From contig QHZR01000003.1 of assembly GCA_003224755.1 (NCBI GenBank), positions 1 through 35,935 of the forward strand: a stretch of DNA of 35,935 nt, given 5' to 3'. The notes below the pieces were generated by a model that did not search any database, was not told where the DNA came from, and saw only the letters and a list, made by a program, of their open reading frames with translations. Of this stretch, positions 22,060 to 30,341 are shown in pieces. Positions within the stretch are counted from its first letter, which is position 1; every line of letters begins with the position of its first letter. A program made the translations under genes and the position numbers. The DNA is from Acidobacteriota bacterium. GTDB taxonomy: Bacteria; Acidobacteriota; Terriglobia; Terriglobales; Acidobacteriaceae.

Positions 22060-23958
22060 TTGATTATGCGGCCCAAACCAGCTCCGGCTCTCTCGGAAGC
22101 CGAGCACCGCCTGCGCAGCGTCATTTCCAAAGCCCCGGTGGTGCTGTTCGCAACCGACGCAAATGGCATTGTGACTCTGTGTGAGGGCAAAGCGCTGCAA
22201 AAATTGGGCAAGGTCCCCGGGCAGTCGGTCGGGCAGTCGCTGTTCCAAATGTACGCCAAATATCCGGCGCTAATCGCGAGTGTACGCCGCGCTTTATCGG
22301 GAGAAGACTTCTCCAGCTCCGAGGAGCTTTCAGAACTTGGCTTGTTTTTCGAGACTCACTGGACACCGATCCATGACGAATATGGGAGGCCCGCTGGCAC
22401 AATCGCCGTCGCAGTTGATGTAAGTGAACGCACTCGCAACGAACGCGCCCGCGAAGACGCGGAAATACTTTATCGCAGCCTAGTCGAGCAGTTGTCAGCG
22501 GTGACTTACATCGCGGAACTTGGTGTGGAAGGTGAGTGGCTCTTTGTCAGCCCACAGATCGAATCGCTGCTGGGGTATTCGGCAGCGGAATGGCGAGCGA
22601 ATGCGGCGAACTGGATTGAAAACGTCCACCCCGAAGACCGGCACATCGCACTGGCTGCCGAAGACGCTACCCAAGCGGGCGATCCCTTTCGCGCGGAATA
22701 CCGAATGCTCCGCCGCGATGGCAAGGTGATATGGATCAATGACAGTGGCTCGCTCGTGCCCGGTCCCAACGGCCGTCAGTTGTTGCATGGAGTGCTCCTG
22801 GACGTCACTGAGCAAAAACAGCTGCAGGCGCATTTGTCGCACAGCCAACGCATGGAAGCCGTGGGGCAATTGGCGTCGGGCGTTGCGCACGATTTTAATA
22901 ATCTCCTGACTATTATCAAGGGCTATAGCAGCCTGATGATTGACCGCAATCCTGGTGGACCGGACTCGCATGCAGCGCGGGAGATCCAGCAGGCGGCAGA
23001 GCGGGCGGCAGCGCTCACCCATCAGCTTCTCGCGTTCAGCCGCAAGCAGACACTGCAGCCGCGCGTTCTGGACTTAAACAACATTGTGCATGGATTAGAG
23101 ATGATGTTGCGTCGTGTACTGACCGAGAACGTCGAGCTTTGCATCCAAACAGCTGCGGACCTGGGCTTCGTGAAAACCGACCCGGTGCAGATGGAGCAAG
23201 TCCTGATCAACCTCGTGGTCAATGCAAGAGACGCGATGCCGAAGGGTGGGAAGCTCACGATCGCCACGGCCCCGCGGGAGGTGTTGAACGATTGCGGCGA
23301 AGGCGAATCGCTGATGCGCGCAGGGTCGTATGTAACGCTTTCGATCTCAGATACGGGTATTGGGATGGATACGGAGACTCGGGCACGGATTTTCGAGCCA
23401 TTTTTCACCACGAAAGAGGTTGGCAAGGGAACTGGCCTCGGTCTCGCGACCGTATATGGCATCATCAAACAGAGCAATGGGCAGATCGAGGTTGAGAGCG
23501 AACCCGGGAAAGGCGCCACGTTCCGTGTATCTCTGCCCCGGGTCGAAAACGAAGGAGTAGCTCCACGGAAGACGACGATGACCGAATCCCATAAGCGCGG
23601 AACCGGGACTATTCTGTTGGCCGAGGACGAGCCGCTGTTGCGGGAACTCGGCCAGACGATCTTGACTCAAGCCGGATACGAGATTCTGACCGCCCCCAAT
23701 GCTGAAGCGCTCAAATCGTTTGTCGCGGAGCACACGGGCAAAATTGATCTGCTGCTGACTGATGTCGTAATGCCCGGAATGAGCGGGCCGGAACTGGTGC
23801 ATCTGGTGCGAGCGCGCTGGCCGAATATTCGTGTGCTGTATATGTCCGGGTATGCGGATGACGAGATTGAAGACTTGGATCGCGATGCTGGGTTCCTGCA
23901 AAAGCCATTCACACCGGCAGAGCTGACCGCGAAGATCGCCGAAATGATAGGAGGCTAG
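22060..23958 (+). CDS. Hybrid histidine kinase, PAS-PAS-HisKA-HATPase-REC
   Basis: A 632-residue soluble hybrid kinase with no membrane span. Two PAS domains (about 18-120 and 142-250; the second has LGYSAAEWRANAANWIENVH and the PAC-like FRAEYRMLRRDGKVIWINDS) are followed by HisKA with the phosphorylated H277 in ASGVAHDFNNLLT. The ATPase domain has NLVVNARDAMPKGG, DTGIGMDTETRARIFEPFFT and GKGTGLGLATVYGI. The C-terminal receiver has D568 in LLTDVVMPGMSG and the lysine in FLQKPFTPAEL. All catalytic residues are present. A TTG start at 22060 is preferred to ATG 22066 because AGAGGA stands 7 bases before it. It is an orphan: no output regulator is adjacent. Confidence 0.93.
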   Translation: MIMRPKPAPALSEAEHRLRSVISKAPVVLFATDANGIVTLCEGKALQKLGKVPGQSVGQSLFQMYAKYPALIASVRRALSGEDFSSSEELSELGLFFETHWTPIHDEYGRPAGTIAVAVDVSERTRNERAREDAEILYRSLVEQLSAVTYIAELGVEGEWLFVSPQIESLLGYSAAEWRANAANWIENVHPEDRHIALAAEDATQAGDPFRAEYRMLRRDGKVIWINDSGSLVPGPNGRQLLHGVLLDVTEQKQLQAHLSHSQRMEAVGQLASGVAHDFNNLLTIIKGYSSLMIDRNPGGPDSHAAREIQQAAERAAALTHQLLAFSRKQTLQPRVLDLNNIVHGLEMMLRRVLTENVELCIQTAADLGFVKTDPVQMEQVLINLVVNARDAMPKGGKLTIATAPREVLNDCGEGESLMRAGSYVTLSISDTGIGMDTETRARIFEPFFTTKEVGKGTGLGLATVYGIIKQSNGQIEVESEPGKGATFRVSLPRVENEGVAPRKTTMTESHKRGTGTILLAEDEPLLRELGQTILTQAGYEILTAPNAEALKSFVAEHTGKIDLLLTDVVMPGMSGPELVHLVRARWPNIRVLYMSGYADDEIEDLDRDAGFLQKPFTPAELTAKIAEMIGG

Positions 23959-24015
23959 CTAGAACTGGCCTTAGCCTTAGGCTTCGAGTTTGCAAGGCAG
24001 GAGCCATCAGCAACC

Positions 24016-24082
24016 TGTCATCTCGAGCGAAGCGGCGCGTCGGGTTGTTGGACGCGCTGCGAAGTCGAGAGACCTTGTGTTT
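24016..24082. repeat. Interspersed repeat with inverted GCGCGTC/GACGCGC arms
   Basis: TGTCATCTCGAGCGAAGC leads into an inverted pair GCGCGTC (24035-24041) and GACGCGC (24051-24057), followed by GAAGTCGAGAGACCTTGTGT. I recognise this as a common intergenic repeat type. A relative of its right end occurs near 19985. It fills most of the gap after the histidine kinase. Confidence 0.5.
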
Positions 24083-24140
24083 AGTTAGGCACAACACTTA
24101 TCCGAACGCCCGAAGCTCTGCTGTGCTAAATTCCATCCTG

Positions 24141-24296
24141 ATGTCTGCTGACACTCCTCCAATGCCAGAGCCTCTTTACTGTCCGAAATGCGCCGTTGAA
24201 GTCGCCGATCCGCTTACATGCGGCGACTGTGGCGCTGTGATATGCCGGAAATGCGGGACAGTGCTCGAAGCGGCGGATGAATTGGGCATGGGATAA
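24141..24296 (+). CDS. Small zinc-ribbon protein
   Basis: A 51-residue protein with four pairs of closely spaced Cys/Gly motifs: YCPKCAVEV, TCGDCGAVI and CRKCGTVLEAA. At least two CxxC pairs could bind one zinc ion. The frame is open upstream to 24045, but that part is repeat DNA, so I start at ATG 24141. There is no clear ribosome-binding site. It precedes a membrane protein by 40 bases and may be co-transcribed with it. Function unknown; such ribbons often mediate protein or nucleic-acid contacts. Confidence 0.7.
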   Translation: MSADTPPMPEPLYCPKCAVEVADPLTCGDCGAVICRKCGTVLEAADELGMG

Positions 24297-24336
24297 ATCT
24301 TGTTTTCCTGTTTTCCATGTTATTGTGTGTCGAAAT

Positions 24337-25023
24337 ATGGCCGTTACTGCACCCCTTCCGCTCCCTGAGCAAAAGCAGGCGTGGTATTGGAAAATCGCCG
24401 GTGTTGCGCTCCACACATTTCTTGTTTATGTCATTGCAGTGCGCCTTGGCCCCGACCTCGCAAAAGTGCGGTGCCTGTTGGTTTTGCCTTCGCTAGCGCT
24501 TTATAACTCAATTCCGCCCCGTGACTGGCATTTGCAGCACTTGGAGTTACTAACCGTCGTGCCGGGCCTCCTGGGCGGATACATCAACTAGCCGCGGTAC
24601 ATTCCAGTGCTCGTGGCCGGACAAATAAGAGGCCGGTCAAGGCGTGACACAGGAGCGTTTTGGCCCTGGATTGTGCCCACATGCATATTGCTGATTGAGA
24701 TTGTGCAACACCGTCTGCCTTCATCGGTTCTTTACGCGAGCCCACGCCCACAATTTAGTTACTTCTTTGAAATTCAGCGGCACATTCCTACTTTGAATGA
24801 GGTAACTCGCGGCATCACTGGCGATCCGAGGCGCCTACTTTCGCAGATAACCGTAACAGCGCCGTTTTATTCAGGTATTGCATATACAGCCGGCGCCCTG
24901 TTGCAGAGGTACAAACCATTTATAAGCTCTTTCGGCTTGCGTCGCGCCGAAATGCCGGTCGAATTAGATGAAAGCGACGACGACACGTCTACACCGGAAC
25001 GACCGTCTTCCTCGGCGGATTGA
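24337..25023 (+). pseudogene. Multi-span membrane protein interrupted by in-frame TAG
   Basis: Two pieces share one frame. The first (84 residues from ATG 24337) has a Pro-rich start, a transmembrane segment (IAGVALHTFLVYVIAVRLGP), then LPSLALYNSIPPRDWHLQHL and a second hydrophobic part ending GLLGGYIN. TAG stands at 24589-24591. The same frame goes on with PRYIPVLVAGQIRGRSRRDT, a third segment (FWPWIVPTCILLIEIVQHR), SSVLYASPRPQFSYFF and a final hydrophobic stretch (APFYSGIAYTAGALL) with an acidic tail, about 228 codons in all. The pieces read well as one membrane protein. I know no function. Its last 35 bases overlap the end of the convergent gcvT-like gene. Confidence 0.65.
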
Positions 25024-26185
25024 AAAACGGCAATTTCACCACCGTCCCCGCCGCTTTCTGCCGGACAGCTTCGATCGTGACTTCCATCTGCAACTTTGTT
25101 CCCGGTTTTGAGTGAACTGATTCCACGCTGGCCAGCGCAATCATCTTCTTCAGAACCGGAGACCAGGTGGTCGAGGTCGCCTTTCCCACCTGGCGATTGC
25201 CCGAATAAACCGGTACATGCGCGCGCGAAGCCTGACTCGGTGCGGCGGGCGTGAGCCCCAGGCTTTCATACAAGGCTTCGATTTCCAGCCAGTCGAGTTC
25301 AAGACCGACAAACTGCCGCTCCACTCCTTGGCTGTCATCTTTCACCAGAGCTGATCGCCCGATGAAGTTTTCTTTTTGCAGATGCACCATCTTCCCGAAG
25401 CCAAGCTCATACGGCGAATATTTCTGCGATGGAATCAGCGCTTTGCGCGAGCTGGTGTAGTCCACATCGAGCAGCAGCAATCCGGCTTCGACGCGTGCAA
25501 CATCCAGCGCCAACATTCCGGTCGGATGCAAATCAAACCGCCGACCAGCAGCACTCAGCGCGTCCCAAACTTTGACCGCATTTTCCCAATCAACCCAGAT
25601 TTCGTAGCCCACATCTCCCGTATAACCGGTGCGCGAGATGTCCACTGGCACGCCAGCGATTTTGCCGCTGGTCATGCGGAAATATTTCAGATTCGCAATT
25701 TCCGCCTCGGCTACAGTCTTCAGCAGCCGCGCTGAAGTCGGCCCCTGGAGCGCCAGCGCCGCGGTTTGTTCGGAGATGTCTTCGATCTGGACATCCATGT
25801 TCAACCCGTTCTGATGGAACCAGCGCAGGTTAGGCTCGGCGGCGGTCCAGCGATAGCGGTTTTCGTCGAGGCGCGTGATGGTGCCGTCGTCAACCACTTT
25901 GCCCTGCTCGTCGCACCAGCAGCAATAAATCACCTGTCCCTTGGCCACTTTGTTAATGTCGCGCGTGATGATGCGGTTCACCAGCTTGGTAGCGTCGCGC
26001 CCGGTGATCAGGTACTTGTACAGCGGCGTGATGTCAATCAATGCCGCTGCATTGCGGATAGCGTTGTACTCGTGCTCATGGTGCACCTCATACACGCTGA
26101 CCGTGTAATATCCCGACCACTCGCGATAATTGAGGCTCTGGCAGAGCGGGAAGGTGCGTTCGTGAAAGGCGGTTCCGATGGGCAT
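24989..26185 (-). CDS. GcvT-like aminomethyltransferase (folate-binding)
   Basis: A 398-residue protein of the glycine-cleavage T family, which uses tetrahydrofolate to accept a one-carbon unit. Marks are GQVIYCCWCDEQGKVVDDGT near the N-terminal folate site, ALQGPTSARLLKTV, RTGYTGDVGYEIWVDW and GMLALDVARVEAGLLLLDVD, with the C-terminal barrel RAHVPVYSGNRQVGKATSTT. The start is ATG 26185 with AGAGGA 5 bases upstream. The frame is open to 26428 without family likeness. No gcvH or gcvP is present. The divergent neighbours are FAD oxidoreductases and purU, so it may be a folate-dependent demethylase rather than the glycine-cleavage enzyme. That is inference. Confidence 0.88.
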   Translation of the reverse strand: MPIGTAFHERTFPLCQSLNYREWSGYYTVSVYEVHHEHEYNAIRNAAALIDITPLYKYLITGRDATKLVNRIITRDINKVAKGQVIYCCWCDEQGKVVDDGTITRLDENRYRWTAAEPNLRWFHQNGLNMDVQIEDISEQTAALALQGPTSARLLKTVAEAEIANLKYFRMTSGKIAGVPVDISRTGYTGDVGYEIWVDWENAVKVWDALSAAGRRFDLHPTGMLALDVARVEAGLLLLDVDYTSSRKALIPSQKYSPYELGFGKMVHLQKENFIGRSALVKDDSQGVERQFVGLELDWLEIEALYESLGLTPAAPSQASRAHVPVYSGNRQVGKATSTTWSPVLKKMIALASVESVHSKPGTKLQMEVTIEAVRQKAAGTVVKLPFFNPPRKTVVPV

Positions 26186-26785
26186 GATTTCCTCTTTAAT
26201 TCCAAACTTCGGATTATACCCACTCTGACTATGATGAGATCCGACCGCAGAACACCTGCCTACCGCGATGTCACGCCGAACGCGCATGCTACTTACCCAG
26301 GAATGTGCCAATCCCGAACTCGTTCGCAGGAGGCAGACGAGAGAGGGGCCTTGCGATGCGTGTGGATCACCACGGACGTAAATTAGGATGAATTCAGCGA
26401 TTTGCACTGTGCAAGCAACGGGGGCCATCCTGAACGCTTCCGAGGAACTTCACACATCGTAAGGTCCCTCTCCTGCCCTCTTTCGGCGGGCAGGTTCGGG
26501 ATGACACGTCATGATTATTGAAGTAATTCCCAATATACGACCATTCAGGGAACAATCGACCAGCGCCGCGATATTCAGCAACGCTAATACGTTCGTTCCG
26601 TTACAATGTCCCTTCATGTCCCGTCTTCTCCAATGGATTGTCCTACCCAGCGGACTCTGATCCGCGTCTGCGCAAAGACCTGTTCGCGAGTATGATTCCT
26701 GTTTCAATAAAGCTGTGAGCAACGAGCGGTGAGCAATGCGCAACCTGACGATCACAGCTCATAGCTCATCACTCGAAGCTAAACA
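26186..26785. other. 600-base divergent intergenic region, no gene recognised
   Basis: It separates the gcvT-like gene from the divergent oxidoreductase operon. It holds a repeat near 26424-26510 and AGCT-rich strings at 26741-26780. A minus-strand frame at 26450-26755 is only a translation of the repeat and its flank. TACAAT at 26604 followed by ATG 26617 opens a 14-codon frame that I do not trust. No ribosome-binding site is clear before the ATG at 26786. Confidence 0.5.
26424..26510. repeat. Hairpin repeat with CCTGCCC/GGGCAGG stem
   Basis: CCTGCCC (26472-26478) and GGGCAGG (26488-26494) form a perfect 7-bp stem in the string CCCGAACCTGCCCGCCGAAA (minus strand), ending in ATCCCGAA/TTCGGGAT. 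I know this word as a widespread intergenic repeat whose translation HPEPARRKRAGEG appears in spurious proteins. The outer ends CCATCCTGAACG and TTCGGGATGACA are also roughly inverted. Confidence 0.55.
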
Positions 26786-28369
26786 ATGGCCAACAGTTAC
26801 GACGCAATCGTTATCGGCGGAGGACACAACGGCCTCACCCATGCCGCATACCTTGCGCGCGCGGGCAAGAAAGTGCTGGTGCTTGAGCGCAGGCATGTGC
26901 TGGGCGGGGCGGCGGTCACGGAAGAAGTTTTTCCTGGTTTTAAATTTTCCGTTTGCTCTTACGTTGTCTCCCTGCTGCGCCCGGAAATTATTCGCGACCT
27001 CGATCTTCCCCGCCACGGCCTGGAAATTCTTCCGCTTGATGGCACGTTCACGCCCATGCCCAGCGGCGATTACCTGTGGCGGGTGAACGATCATGGCAAG
27101 ACGCATCGCGAGATCGCCCGCCACTCGCGCCTCGACGCCGAGGCTTACGACGAGTTCGGCAAGGCCATGCAGCCGATGTGCCACTTCGTGAAGCCGATCA
27201 TGAACATGGTCCCGCCCGACCCGACTGGATTCAACCCCAAAGATCTTTCGAAACTGCTGTTTCTGGCGCGGCGTTTTCAAAAGCTCGCGAGCGAAGACCG
27301 TTACAACCTGGTGCAGCTCATGACCATGAGCGCGGCGGATTTTCTCGACCAGTGGTTCGAGACGGACGTGCTCAAGGCCACCATGTCGGCATCCGGAATT
27401 ATCGGCACGTTCCTCGGCGTGCGCTCGCCTGGTACAGCGTACGTTCTATTGCACCACTACATGGGAGAGATTGACGGCGCATTCCGCGCCTGGGGATTCG
27501 CCCGCGGCGGCACCGGCGGAATTTCGAACGCGATCGCTGAAGCAGCAGTCGAAGCAGGGGTTGAGATTCGCAAGCAAGCAACCGTAGCGAAGATCATTGT
27601 AAAAAATGACCGCGCCGTCGGAGTGGCCCTGCAGAACGGCGATGAGGTTTATGGAAAAGTGATTTCGTCGAGCGTAGACCCGCGGCTTACGTTCATCAAC
27701 TTCCTGGAGAACGGCGAGCTGCCGGGCGAGTTTCTCGACGAAGTGCGGCGGTACAAATTTCGCGGATCATCCGGAAAAGTGAATCTCGCACTCGATGCCT
27801 TGCCTGATTTCAAGTGTATGCCCGGCCCGGGCGCGCATCTTCGGGGTGCGATTTCCATTTCTCCAGCGGTCGAATACATGGAAAAAGCTTACGACGATGC
27901 TAAGTACGGAACGTTTTCGCGCCGCCCATATATAGACATGGTCATTCCATCGCTCACCGACCCCAGCGTCGCACCTCCGGGAAAGCACGTGATGTCGTGC
28001 TTCGTGCAGTACGCACCTTACAAGCTGAAGCCGGGGCTGAACTGGGATGATCTCAAAGAGGATTTCGGAAACACGGTAATCGATACGATCTCCGAATACG
28101 CTCCGAATTTGAAGAACATTATCCTGCACAAACAAGTTGTCACGCCGCTTGATCTCGAACGTGAATGGGGCTTAAGCGAAGGCAATATCTTCCAAGGCGA
28201 GCTTTCGCTGGAGCAGCTTTTCTTTCTGCGTCCGGCTCCAGGATGGGCGCGCTTCCGGACTCCAATCAAGAACCTGTATATGTGCGGATCGGCCACGCAC
28301 CCTGGTGGCGGAATTATGGGCGCCCCGGGGAGACTATCGGCGTTGGAGGTGCTGAAGGATGGGATTTGA
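26786..28369 (+). CDS. FAD-dependent oxidoreductase, phytoene-desaturase/PYROXD2-like (first copy)
   Basis: A 527-residue flavoprotein of the CrtI/PYROXD2 group (COG1233). The FAD-binding motif is AIVIGGGHNGLTHAAYLARA, then KKVLVLERRHVLGGAAVTEE. The C-terminal FAD contact is RTPIKNLYMCGSATHPGGGI. The middle carries WFETDVLKATMSASGIIGTF and FARGGTGGISNAIAEAAVEA. There are no carotenoid genes around and the shape matches PYROXD2 better than true carotenoid desaturases, so the substrate is unknown. It is the first gene of a four-gene plus-strand operon. About 160 bases, including palindromic repeat C, separate it from its paralogue. Confidence 0.9.
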   Translation: MANSYDAIVIGGGHNGLTHAAYLARAGKKVLVLERRHVLGGAAVTEEVFPGFKFSVCSYVVSLLRPEIIRDLDLPRHGLEILPLDGTFTPMPSGDYLWRVNDHGKTHREIARHSRLDAEAYDEFGKAMQPMCHFVKPIMNMVPPDPTGFNPKDLSKLLFLARRFQKLASEDRYNLVQLMTMSAADFLDQWFETDVLKATMSASGIIGTFLGVRSPGTAYVLLHHYMGEIDGAFRAWGFARGGTGGISNAIAEAAVEAGVEIRKQATVAKIIVKNDRAVGVALQNGDEVYGKVISSSVDPRLTFINFLENGELPGEFLDEVRRYKFRGSSGKVNLALDALPDFKCMPGPGAHLRGAISISPAVEYMEKAYDDAKYGTFSRRPYIDMVIPSLTDPSVAPPGKHVMSCFVQYAPYKLKPGLNWDDLKEDFGNTVIDTISEYAPNLKNIILHKQVVTPLDLEREWGLSEGNIFQGELSLEQLFFLRPAPGWARFRTPIKNLYMCGSATHPGGGIMGAPGRLSALEVLKDGI

Positions 28370-28386
28370 TTCGAAGCACATCTTAC

Positions 28387-28496
28387 GTGGGGACAGCCGC
28401 CCTCGGCTGTCCGCTCGGCCGAGCCGAGCAGGTCTTCGATTGCCGAACAAATGTCGAGCTCTGCTCGACCGGACAGCCGAGGGTGGCTGTCCCCAC
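28387..28496. repeat. Nested palindromic repeat, copy C
   Basis: The third copy of the element seen at 2910-3013 and 6426-6537. GTGGGGACAGCCGCCCTCGG on the left pairs with GGACAGCCGAGGGTGGCTGT followed by CCCCAC on the right. Each arm is a hairpin. An inner GTCGAGCTCTGCTCGAC hairpin here lies near the right arm, so the core is inverted relative to copies A and B. It lies between the two oxidoreductase genes, 18 bases after the first stop and 37 bases before the second ATG. Confidence 0.9.
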
Positions 28497-28533
28497 ATTT
28501 TGAAGAGCCGTGCTAGGTCAACCAGAGCAGCAC

Positions 28534-30129
28534 ATGTCTAGCGCTCGCGACATTGTCATCATCGGCGGCGGGCACAACGGCCTGGTCGCGGCTTTCTCTC
28601 TGGCCAAGGCCGGATTCAGGCCGCTCGTGCTCGAACGCCGGAACCAAGTCGGTGGCGCGGCCATCACCGAAGAATTTCACCCAGGATTCCGGTCGTCGGT
28701 CCTCGCGCATTCCGCCGGTCCGCTTCGGCCAGAAATCATTCGCGATATGCAGCTGGAACAACATGGTCTGAAGTTGATCGCGCCCGAAGTTGCCGTCACA
28801 GCGCTCTCGCCGGAAGGACGCGCACTGATCTTGTATCGAGGCATTGAAAGATCAGCTCAGGAAATTGCCAAGTTCTCAGAAGCAGATGCCGCCAAGTATC
28901 GCGAATTTCAGCCGGCGCTGGAAAAGGCGTCGCGGGTCATCGGCAAATCGCTAAGCCAGACTCCTCCGGAAATCGAGCGCCCAACCACCGCCGACTTATT
29001 CGGTTTGCTGCAGTTGGGCCGATCTCTTCGCGGCTTGGGGAAGTCCAATACCTACAACCTGCTGCGTTGGGCGCCGATGGCGGTCGCCGATTTGGTTTCC
29101 GAATTCTTTGAAACTGACCTCCTGCGTGCCACCATCGCCGCGCGCGGACTTTTCGGAACTTTCCTCGGGCCGTGGTCGTCGGGAACAAGCCTCGCTCTGC
29201 TACTTCGTGCCGCATCGGATTCGAATCCGGCGGGAAGCAATTTCTTCGCAGTCGGCGGAATCGGTGCAATTACTCACGCCATGGCCAAAGCTGTCCAGCA
29301 GGCCGGGGCCGAGATTCGCACCGGCGCTGAAGTAATCGAAATTCAAATTAAAAATAATTCCGCTCAAGGAGTCGTGCTATCGAGTGGAGAAGAGATTCTG
29401 GCGCGAGCAGTGGTTTCGAATGCCGATCCGAAGCGAACTTTTCTTAAGCTCACCGACCCATCGCTACTTTCGCCCACTTTCACTAAGCGCTTGCAGAATT
29501 ATCGAATGAACGGGACTGTGGCCAAAGTAAACTTGGCTTTATCAGCGCTGCCAACATTCACGGGACTGAACGGAAATCCCGACGCGCTAACTGGCCGAAT
29601 CCACATTGGGCCTGGGATCGATTATTTGGAGCGCGCTTTCGATGAATCGAAGTATGGCAACTTCTCTCGGGCACCATATCTGGAAATCACATTTCCTACA
29701 TTGACTGATCCGTCGCTTGCACCCGAAGGCAAGCACGTGATGTCTATCTACATGCAGTACGCGCCTTACAAGCTGAAGAACGGAACGTGGCAGGATGAAG
29801 CCCAGAGAACTTCCCTTGGCGACACTGTGGTCAAGACGTTGACGCAATACGCACCTGACCTGCCGGATAAAATTCTGAGCCATCACATCATTACCCCGCT
29901 CGACTTGGAAGAAACCTACGGACTGACCGGCGGACACATTTTCCATGGCGAGCTCGCACTTGATCAGGTCTTTACCATGCGACCCATGCTTGATTGGGCG
30001 CGGTATCGCACACCGATTCAGGGTCTCTATCTTTGCGGATCAGGTACACACCCGGGAACAGGGCTGACGGGAGGCTCGGGAGCGAATGCGGCGCGGGAAA
30101 TTGTCAAGGACCTGAAGGCGCGGCGATGA
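28534..30129 (+). CDS. FAD-dependent oxidoreductase, phytoene-desaturase/PYROXD2-like (second copy)
   Basis: A 531-residue paralogue of the preceding gene, with the same order of motifs: DIVIIGGGHNGLVAAFSLAK, FRPLVLERRNQVGGAAITEE, FFETDLLRATIAARGLFGTF, and at the end RTPIQGLYLCGSGTHPGTGL. The two proteins agree along their whole length (for example GKHVMS, QYAPYKLK, ITPLDLE), so they arose by duplication and may form a heterodimer or act in sequence. The start is ATG 28534. A GTG at 28510 would add eight residues that are not family-like. The stop overlaps the ATG of the 71-codon gene as ATGA. Confidence 0.9.
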   Translation: MSSARDIVIIGGGHNGLVAAFSLAKAGFRPLVLERRNQVGGAAITEEFHPGFRSSVLAHSAGPLRPEIIRDMQLEQHGLKLIAPEVAVTALSPEGRALILYRGIERSAQEIAKFSEADAAKYREFQPALEKASRVIGKSLSQTPPEIERPTTADLFGLLQLGRSLRGLGKSNTYNLLRWAPMAVADLVSEFFETDLLRATIAARGLFGTFLGPWSSGTSLALLLRAASDSNPAGSNFFAVGGIGAITHAMAKAVQQAGAEIRTGAEVIEIQIKNNSAQGVVLSSGEEILARAVVSNADPKRTFLKLTDPSLLSPTFTKRLQNYRMNGTVAKVNLALSALPTFTGLNGNPDALTGRIHIGPGIDYLERAFDESKYGNFSRAPYLEITFPTLTDPSLAPEGKHVMSIYMQYAPYKLKNGTWQDEAQRTSLGDTVVKTLTQYAPDLPDKILSHHIITPLDLEETYGLTGGHIFHGELALDQVFTMRPMLDWARYRTPIQGLYLCGSGTHPGTGLTGGSGANAAREIVKDLKARR

Positions 30130-30341
30130 GCGTAGATACACCGCATACTAAGTTCTTGCTCCTGTTCGCGATTGTGAGATTTGATTTTCCAGTGAATTCA
30201 GAATATCCAGCAAACAGTGTTTCGGTTGTAAAAGTATTTTCCTCGCAAGAAGCTGCTGATCAAGAGGCTTCAAGACCGAATCACGTTAATGAAAACAAGA
30301 GCTGCAGGTATGACATCTACGTCACTCGGTTCATAGCATGA
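30126..30341 (+). CDS. 71-residue protein of unknown function, translationally coupled
   Basis: It begins at ATG 30126 inside the stop of the preceding gene (ATGA) and ends in TGA 30339-30341, itself overlapping the ATG of purU (ATGA). This double coupling and the gap-free fit argue strongly that it is real. The protein reads KFLLLFAIVRFDFPVNSEYP, ANSVSVVKVFSSQEAADQEA, then RYDIYVTRFI. This is a small alpha/beta pattern with no signal peptide or membrane span. I do not recognise the family. It may be a subunit or helper of the neighbouring enzymes. It is easily hidden inside a longer out-of-place frame starting at 29994. Confidence 0.8.
   Translation: MSVDTPHTKFLLLFAIVRFDFPVNSEYPANSVSVVKVFSSQEAADQEASRPNHVNENKSCRYDIYVTRFIA

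Noticed and set aside
9391-25023. Genome-wide reassignment of TAG as a sense codon
   Set aside because: Several intact, family-length proteins here (waaC, skp, alr, the molybdoenzyme, the histidine kinase) end at TAG, so the standard code holds. Only partial suppression could still be considered.
26450-26755. Minus-strand 101-codon frame in the gcvT-oxidoreductase gap
   Set aside because: Part of it translates a common intergenic hairpin repeat (HPEPARRKRAGEG). There is no ribosome site or family likeness.
26786-30129. Carotenoid biosynthesis cluster
   Set aside because: The two CrtI-like proteins fit PYROXD2-type oxidoreductases, and there are no crtB, crtE or other carotenoid genes. The neighbours are folate enzymes.
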